A program made the translations under genes and the position numbers. The notes beneath the pieces are model-generated. The model ran no database searches, was not told where the DNA came from, and was given only the letters and a program-made list of their open reading frames with translations. Positions 57,928 to 64,000 of a stretch of 64,000 bases of DNA are shown one piece after another; position 1 is the stretch's first letter, and every line of letters begins with the position of its first letter. Source of the DNA: Hyperoodon ampullatus (taxonomy: Eukaryota; Chordata; Mammalia; Artiodactyla; Ziphiidae); assembly GCA_949752795.1 (NCBI GenBank), contig OX457062.1:91501777-91565776 (forward strand). The letters run 5' to 3'.

Positions 57928-58339
57928 GACCTTGCTGTCTCTGTTGTCTCTCCAGAAAAAGCACTGGAGAAATGGTCATTTGTGTAGAGATCAAACACAA
58001 ATGGTCACCTGTGTAGAGACCAAATAAAGCACTCAGGTGTTGATGATTAAAATACCAACAAGCTGTAAAAATAAAAAACAAAAAACAAAGGGCACGTGCA
58101 GCACAGCACGGTTGTCAGTGTGAGCTTCGCAGTGAGACAGATCTGGGTGGAGCCCAGCACTGCCACATGGCACTAGCTGTGTATCGGGCAAGTTGCTAAC
58201 CCCCTCTTTACATTTCCTCAGTAATTTTGGATAATAACCCTTTCTTTATAGAGTGGCTGCTCAGTGCAGAGCCACACCATTGGAAGTGCTCCCTACATGG
58301 CGGCCAAGCCCACTGCAGTGTCAAGTTCTAAACAGAAAT

Positions 58340-58650
58340 AACGGAAACCTTCTTGAGAATGTCAGTTAGAGCCCAAGAGGGGCTTGTCTTTTGGTGCTGA
58401 GGCCCCTTCTTATGCTCAGCAGATTTCTCTAGTCTCCTTTCTTGGCCATGGAGCTTGGGAGTCCACCCGCTGCTTCTCTTGGGGTCTACCTCCGTAACGG
58501 AAACCTTCTTGAGAATGTCAGTTAGACCCCACGAGGGGCTTGTCTTTTGGTGCTCTGGCCCCTTCTTATGCTCAGCAGATTTCTCTAGTCTCCTTGCTTG
58601 GCCATGGAGCTTGGGAATCCACCCGCTGCTTCTCTTGCGGTCTACCTCCG
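58340..58650. repeat. 155-bp tandem duplication at the right edge of the array
   Basis: TAACGGAAACCTTCTTGAGA starts at about 58,340 and again at about 58,494. Each copy ends near CCACCCGCTGCTTCTCTTG, followed by GGTCTACCTCCG. The first copy contains the right breakpoint of the macrosatellite at CCA (58,463-58,465), and its left 120 bases are in every unit. On the minus strand both copies stay open as one 111-codon frame with two similar halves of about 51 residues. That is expected when a duplicated segment is a multiple of three or nearly so, and it is not evidence of a gene. Confidence 0.85.
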
Positions 58651-58800
58651 AGCGCCCCTGCATTTCAGCCCATCAGCCCCCCCCGAGCGAGAACCACAGT
58701 GCCCTCTGCTCCCTTCATCCTTGTTTCACTTCCCTGCAGGCAAGAAGACAGGCCCTTCTCCTTCCTACAGGTTTACTGCTAATCAATTTGGGGAAATGAA
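58651..58800. other. Short spacer between the array and the CpG island
   Basis: It includes a C-run (58,679-58,684) and no recognised feature. Confidence 0.5.
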
Positions 58801-59340
58801 CAGGGAATAAGAGAGGTGGGGGGCCCCCGGGACAGGCTCAGGCTGCGTCTTGCCGAGCCCCAGAGCCCTCGCCGCAGCCGTCCACTGGCAGGTCCCGAGC
58901 CTGGAAGCAGCAACGAACTGCTCCCCCACCCCACCTCCGCGACCTAATGGCGGCGGCCCCTCGGAGCCCAGATGCCGCCCACCGCCGGGTCTCTTGACCC
59001 CACGCTGCAGGGGTTAGGCGAAGCCCCCGGCAGGCCACCGAGGACGTGGCGCCGTTGGGCGTCGGGCGTGGCAGGGAGAGAAGAATGGCGGCCACTGGAA
59101 CGCCGCGGAGGGCTGTTAGAGCCTCGAGCGCCCGGGAAGGCGTGTCTACGTGGACGCCAGCTCAGCCACCCTTAGGCCTTGGAGCCCGCGCGGATCCGGG
59201 ACCTGAGGTGACCTCTCTGCCCCAGTTGGACGAGACCTCACCTCGTCCGGACAGCGACGGACAAAGGCCTTAACGGCCCCGGTCGACGACGGATGGAACG
59301 TTCGCGGGTCATCGGGCGGTTGGTCGTCGTTCTACCAAGA
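58800..59340. promoter_or_regulatory. CpG island, probable NORAD promoter and 5' end
   Basis: The block is GC-rich and dense in CG dinucleotides (for example GGAACGCCGCGGAGGGC and GGCCCCGGTCGACGACGGA), unlike anything else in the window outside the SINEs. No TATA box is obvious. GAATGGCGGCCACTGGAA resembles a YY1-type GCGGCCA context (plus-strand AATGGCGGCCA at about 59,084). The island immediately precedes the lncRNA repeats on the plus strand. Confidence 0.75.
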
Positions 59341-59345
59341 CCTCG

Positions 59346-59438
59346 ATGTCGGAAGATAGAAATGGTAGAATCACGTACCACATGCGGCCAACAGGAAGTG
59401 CCCGCCACCCTTTGGGAAGATTTACTGGCCGTTTATAG
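59346..59438 (+). other. Small upstream reading frame in the NORAD 5' region
   Basis: A 30-codon frame begins MSEDRNGRITYHMRPTGSAR and ends in TAG. It lies just after the CpG island. Another frame of 75 codons (59,046-59,273) overlaps the island. Neither resembles a known protein, and NORAD is regarded as non-coding, so these are probably incidental. Confidence 0.25.
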
Positions 59439-59516
59439 AAGGCCTGTGTATATAATATGAAAAAGCTGCTCTCAACTTTCCCCCCAACCTTTCGAAAGAA
59501 AACTCTTCCCTGCATA

Positions 59517-62500
59517 TAGGCCTTCTAGATGTGAAGAGGCTGCCGACGTGTGATAGAGTTAAAGTCCCATGTCTTGTAAATGCCCATTTGTTTCTTTAAA
59601 AAAACCGTAGAAAAGAAATGTCTTCTGGAAATGACTTTCCGAAATGCAGTTGTTTGACCACCACTAGAGGTGACATCAGGAGCCACAGAGGTCCACGTTT
59701 GTTCAGTGGGTTAGAGGACATGCAATGGAAGACGTTGAGGAGGAAGAAAAGAAGGTTCTGTGCCAGACTGGTCACAGTTAGAAGACATTTGTATATTAGA
59801 ATCATTGTTTTGTGTGTGCATTTGACTCCTTACTACTGTATATGTAGTTGACAATAAGTACTTTTTTTGAAATATCTAGTCTTTCTAGATGTTCTAAAGT
59901 GCCTGATATATGTTCAAAGTAGAGGTAGTAAAAAGACATTTTGTAAATATCTTTTTGTTGAAATTCGTATGAAATGTTGTTTTTTTGGGGGGGGAGGGGT
60001 GGCCAAACCACCTTTTTGAACAGTACGCAGTATGCACTGTGTTTGTTTGTGCACTGGTTCGAGGTCGGGGGGAGGAGAAGGAAGTGCAAAGAGCTCTGTG
60101 CCAGTGTGTTTATAGTGAGGCAAGATTAACCATTGTCTTTTTTGTGTTCCTGCATTTTGTTTCACTTTGCTGTGTATATAGTGTATATAATGGACAAATG
60201 AGTCCTAATTTACAACACCTAGTCTTTGCAGATGTTAAAGAGGTTGCCAGTGTATGACAAAAATAGAGTTAGTAAATAATACATTTTGTACATTTTGTGT
60301 TAAAATTTCTAGGAAAGATTGTCTTCTGAAAATTTGAGCATGATAGCCCTCTGGGTTGGTGGAGCGGGGAGAGAGAGAAGGGGGTTGGTCTTAGAATGGC
60401 TAGAATGCTGGTATTTTGAAGACACTTTCAGATTATAACTGTTACATGTGTGCAGTTCATTCAGTACTGCTCTGTATATAGTGAACAAATTAAGTCCTTA
60501 TTTGAAACAGCTAGTCCATCTAGATGTTTAGAAGTGCCCAACGTATGTTAAATGTAGAGGTAGTAAAATATCACTTTGTAAATATCTTTTTGCTAACATT
60601 CACAGGAAGTACTGTCTTTGGGAATGTTAAATGTTAAACCACCTCTCTGAGCAGTATGCTATTGTTTATACTTGTTCAGTGGTTTGGAGGAGGGAGGGAA
60701 AGAATTGCAAAAGGTCATATGCTAGTGTGTTCATACCGGGACATTTTCAGACAAAACCATTTTTTGTATGTTCATTTTGTTTTGCTGTGTATATAGTGTA
60801 TATAATGGACAAATTGAGTCCTAGTTTTGCAGCATCTAGTCTGTAGATGTTAAAGGGGGTTGCCAGTGTATGACAAAGTAGTAAAATTAGCACATTTTGT
60901 ATACTTTATTGAAATTCATAAGAATGCTTGTCTTCTGTAAATGACTCTTGGATATGAATTTGTTCAGCCACCTCTAAGCATTACACATGCGTGTACTTGT
61001 CCACTGGATTGGTGGTGGAGAGAAGGAAGTGAGGGAGGAAAATGGTTCAGGCCAAAATGGTCATATTTAGAAGATACCTCAGATTATAACCATTGTTACA
61101 TGTGTGCAATTTTATTTAACAGTGCTGTGTACATAGCGGACAAGTAAGTTCTTAAATGAAATATCTGTTCTTTCTAGATGTTTAGAAGTGCTTGATGTAT
61201 TTAAAAGTAGTTTTAGTAGAATAATGCTTCTTGTAAATACCTTTTAAAAACTGATGGGAAATAGTTTTGGAAATGGAATTGTTAAACCTCCTCTCTGAAC
61301 AGCATACTCTGTGCTTGTTCATTGGGTTTAGGGAGGTGGGAGGGAAGACTGCAGAAGATGTTTTGCTAGCAGGAACTGGAGCATTTCAGCTTATCCATTC
61401 ATTGCTCTATATGTTACATGCATTTTGTTTCACTTTACTGTATATATTTTGTATATACTGGCCCAAAGGGTCCCAATTTTATAATATCTAGTCTCTAGAT
61501 ATTAAAGAGGCTGCCAATGTATGACAAAAGTAGAGTTAGTAACCTAACACATTTTGTACACTTTGTGTTAAAATTCTTTGAAAGGCCGTCTTCTGAAAAG
61601 GGCCTTTGGAAGTGAAATTGTAAATCACATCTAAGTGACACCTGTGCCTGCACTTGCCCAATGTTGGATGGATGGCAGAAAGGAGGTACTGGGAGAAACG
61701 AAGTGTTCTAGATTAGAATATTCCTATTTAGAAGACACTTTCAGATCTAACCGTTGTGACATGTGTGTAGTTTATTCAACACTACTGTGTATATAGTGGA
61801 CAAACTTAAGTCCTTATTTGAGACATCTAGTCTTTCTAGATGTTTAGAAGTGCACAAAGTATGTTAAAAGTAGAGGTAGTGAAGTAACATATTTTGTAGA
61901 TATACCCTTTTGTTAAAATTCATATGAAATACTGTCTTTTAGAAATGGAGTGATCAAAATGATCAAACCACCTCTCTGAGCAGCACACATTATTTTATTT
62001 GTGCTGGTTCAGGGAGAAAGAAGAAAGTGTAAAGGGCTTTATACCAAGACTAACCATTGTCTGGTGTGTCTCTGCGTTTTGATTTACTTGGCTATGTACA
62101 CAGTGTACATAAAAGACAGAGGGTCCAAATTTACAACATCTAGTCTTCCTGGATGTTAAAGAGGTTGCCAGTGTATGACAAAAATAGCTGATAAATACAT
62201 TGTGTACACTTTGTGTTAAAATTCATAGGAAAGACTTCTGAAAACAACTGGAGGAAGTGAATTTGTTAAAATCCCCTCTAAGCATTACAGATGCTTATTA
62301 TTCTTGTCCACTGGGTTGATAGAGATGAGAAGGGGAAGCTTCTAGGCCAGAGTGTTCCTGTTTAGGAGACACTTTGTGACTATAGCCTTTGTGTGCAGTT
62401 TCTTCTGTGCTACTACGGGTGTACATAGTGGACAAACTTAAATCTGTATTTGAAACATCTAATCTTTCTAGACGTGTAAAAGTGCACAACATATGTTGAA

Positions 62501-63135
62501 AATAGTTAAAAGTAAGACCTTTTAAGTATTTTTTTTTCTGTTAATTCATAGGAATGGTTGTATTGGAGGAGTGGAAATTGTTAAACTTGAGTCTTGGAGA
62601 GTAAGCTGACTATTCACGGGGTGGTGGGGTGGCGGGGAGCGGACAGGGAAGGAAGCACAGAGAAGGGGTCTGTGCCCATGAGTCTTTAGACAAGTTCAGA
62701 TTGTCTAACCATTGTTCTATTTGTGTGTTTTAGTTAAGATTGCTGTGTATTAAAGAATAAGCAGGTCCTAATGCCCAAAGTATATTAAAAGTAGAGGTAG
62801 TAAAATAACCCCTTAATAAATGCCGTTTTGTTGGTTTTTAGGAAGGGCTGTGTCTTCTGGGAGCGTCTATGTTAATCTACCTCTTGGAGCTAGATATAGT
62901 CCTGTACTTAGTTGCTGATATGCTGGGGGAGGGGTAAGAGGAAGGGTGAAGGGAAGGGCTCTTAGCTAATATCTCCATATCTAGAAGACAGTTTTAGGTT
63001 ATAACCATAGGTCTAAATGTGCATTTTTGTAAAGTACCAATGCTTATAACGGACAGGGTTCATTCATTATTTTGCAACATCTAGGCTTTTTAGGAGTCTT
63101 GAGGTGACAATGTATGATAAAAAGTAGAGCTAGTG
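59517..63135 (+). repeat. About twelve diverged tandem repeats of about 320 bp (NORAD repeat units)
   Basis: The anchor CATCTAGTCTTTCTAGATGT or a variant recurs near 59,520, 59,876, 60,218, 60,509, 60,834, 61,160, 61,485, 61,827, 62,138, 62,456, 62,770 (degenerate) and 63,077. Each unit also has AGTAGAGGTAGTAAA-like text, a TTTTGTAAATATC or TTTTGTACACTTT block, a GTTAAACCACCTCT block, a G-rich GGAGGGAGGGAA block and TGTGTATATAGTGGAC. Alternate units are more alike (GTTAAAGAGGTTGCCAGTGT versus GTTTAGAAGTGC), so the underlying period is a dimer of about 650 bp. Confidence 0.88.
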
Positions 63136-63881
63136 AATTAACCAATTTGTAAATATCTTTGTTATAATTGGTAAAAAAGTAGCATCTTGGACATGGAATT
63201 GTTAAACCATCTGAGAAATGTACACCAGGACTTGTTCATTAGGTTGGCAGCAGAGAGGCAGAAGGCAGTATAAAAGGGAGGGAAGTATGTGGATGTGTTC
63301 CTTTTTATATTTGGATGATAACCGTTGATGTGTGTGCATCTCTTAGCTGTACTATAGGAATACATTGTTAAGTAATTCAGTGGAAACATACCTCCTTGCT
63401 AATACTTTAATAGTTTAGATCAGATAATGAATCCTCTTAAAAGCATTATACTTTGGGTACTGTGTTGCTTTATGTCTCATTTTTAATTGAACAGTAAGGG
63501 AATGTAGTATTTAAATCATAACTCTGCCAATATCTTTATCTAGAGGCCTGTTGCCATTTTTGTCTTTTCTGAAGCTTTTGTCGCCAAGAAAGGATTACAT
63601 TTTTTTCCCTTCCAGATTGAGTTGGTGTAATGTATTTTTGGTTATCAAAATACTCATAGCTTTGGGACTTTGAAATGGTAAATATTCATGATGTGTGAAA
63701 AAGCATGATACATAACTGTATGATCTTAATTACATAAAAATGGATGCTTAGTTGTGTTTAAATACACAAACGAGACCTAGAAGGACACATCAAATGGTAA
63801 ACTGCTTGTGATGATGGATGACTTTGTTTTTTGCTTCTTGTGTTCTTTGGTTTCCTATTATGCACATGTTAACTTTCAAGA

Positions 63882-63887
63882 AATAAA
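63882..63887 (+). terminator. Polyadenylation signal AATAAA of NORAD
   Basis: AATAAA occurs in CAAGAAATAAATGTTATTTT at the end of the conserved-looking 3' region. Cleavage would fall near 63,900-63,910. The following AAAAAATAAATAAATAAAG is genomic A-rich sequence that contains further hexamers. Confidence 0.7.
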
Positions 63888-63910
63888 TGTTATTTTGAAA
63901 ACCTTAATTA

Positions 63911-64000
63911 AAAAATAAATAAATAAAGTGACAGAGTGAGTTCTCTGCCAGAGAGAGGGCTTCACACAAGCCCTGGCACTTGGGGCTGTTCCATCTTAGA
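63911..64000. other. 3' flank
   Basis: The last 90 bases contain a short A-rich stretch and unassigned DNA. Confidence 0.4.

Larger units (their letters stand above)
38131..58465 (+). repeat. Macrosatellite: 17 head-to-tail units of exactly 1,196 bp
   Basis: The phrase CCAGTGGTTACTGTCGTGCC starts each unit at 38,131 plus multiples of 1,196, and every landmark keeps this spacing through unit 17. In order, a unit holds 60 bp of LTR end, unique DNA, an L2-like piece (TATTTATTGAGCACCTGCAG), a processed retrocopy with a 115-codon frame, a sense MIR (GCAAGTTGCTAACCCCCTC), and part of a 155-bp repeat ending CATGGAGCTTGGGAATCCA. Units differ at only scattered bases and no insertions or deletions accumulate. 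Units 4-15 form four A-C-B trimers. The array is entirely within the window. Confidence 0.98.
59040..63910 (+). ncRNA. NORAD: NORAD long non-coding RNA (5' end approximate)
   Basis: NORAD is an abundant, unspliced, mainly cytoplasmic lncRNA that sequesters the Pumilio proteins PUM1 and PUM2 and so protects chromosome stability. The sequence shows the right architecture: a CpG-island start, about 5 kb without introns or a long frame, about twelve diverged repeats of roughly 320 bp, and a terminal AATAAA. I count 17 perfect Pumilio motifs TGTANATA, starting at 59447, 59942, 60173, 60182, 60473, 60577, 60788, 60797, 61128, 61232, 61439, 61450, 61788, 61895, 62104, 62420 and 63148. Human NORAD is known for a comparable number. 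The identification is from architecture and motifs, not from alignment; the exact start within 58,800-59,340 is unknown. A retrocopy is less likely because an intact CpG island precedes it and I found no target duplication. Confidence 0.82.

Noticed and set aside
38131..58465. CRISPR-like or bacterial repeat array
   Set aside because: The 1,196-bp units with LTR, L2, MIR and retrocopy parts are clearly a mammalian macrosatellite.
58838..59095. 85-codon minus-strand frame in the CpG island
   Set aside because: GC-rich DNA has few stop codons by chance; the frame has no recognisable motif.
59517..63135. Tandem miRNA or snoRNA cluster
   Set aside because: The repeats lack convincing long hairpins or paired C/D boxes; Pumilio motifs and overall architecture fit NORAD better.
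58800..63910. NORAD segment as a processed retrocopy
   Set aside because: A CpG island precedes it and I found no target duplication around the A-rich end, so the native locus is more likely, although this was not formally tested.

Overview
This is mammalian nuclear DNA, almost certainly from a whale or dolphin. The evidence is at least twelve tRNA-derived SINEs of the CHR type that characterises cetaceans and their relatives. They include the short form ending in a GAGAGGCCCGCGTACCG-like block before the A tail, and most have clear target-site duplications. There are also cetartiodactyl-type L1 3' ends, old MIR, L2, L3/CR1, MLT1 and hAT fossils, and two solo LTRs of one ERV1-like family. Nothing in the window is bacterial or organellar.

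Positions 1-38,130 look intergenic. I find no convincing protein-coding exon there. The open frames are chance frames or run through SINEs, and the DNA is a mosaic of old and young interspersed repeats separated by unrecognised sequence.

Positions 38,131-58,465 are the striking part: a macrosatellite of 17 head-to-tail units, each exactly 1,196 bp with no net length change across 20.3 kb. Every unit holds an intact 115-codon reading frame for a small, lysine-rich, nuclear-looking protein with a serine tail. I do not recognise its family with confidence; a central motif faintly recalls SPANX/SPANX-N. The reading frame lies in a processed retrocopy: it has an AATAAA signal, an A-rich tail and perfect 15-bp flanking repeats that begin at an L1-endonuclease-like site. 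The retrocopy landed in single-copy DNA beside an antisense solo LTR. The segment running from inside that LTR to a 155-bp repeat was then amplified. The units fall into three main sequence types, and 12 of the 17 form four successive A-C-B trimers (3,588-bp higher-order repeat). The edge units are more divergent.

Positions 58,340-58,650 hold a 155-bp tandem duplication that marks the right edge of the array. Positions 58,800-59,340 are a CpG-rich promoter-like island.

Positions about 59,040-63,910 match the architecture of the unspliced lncRNA NORAD: a CpG-island start, no long reading frame, about twelve diverged repeats of about 320 bp, 17 perfect Pumilio sites (TGTANATA) and a terminal AATAAA. 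If this is NORAD, the window corresponds to the region of human 20q11.23, and the retrogene macrosatellite ends only a few hundred bases upstream of the NORAD promoter. I could not run any database search; family names rest on recognition of sequence.
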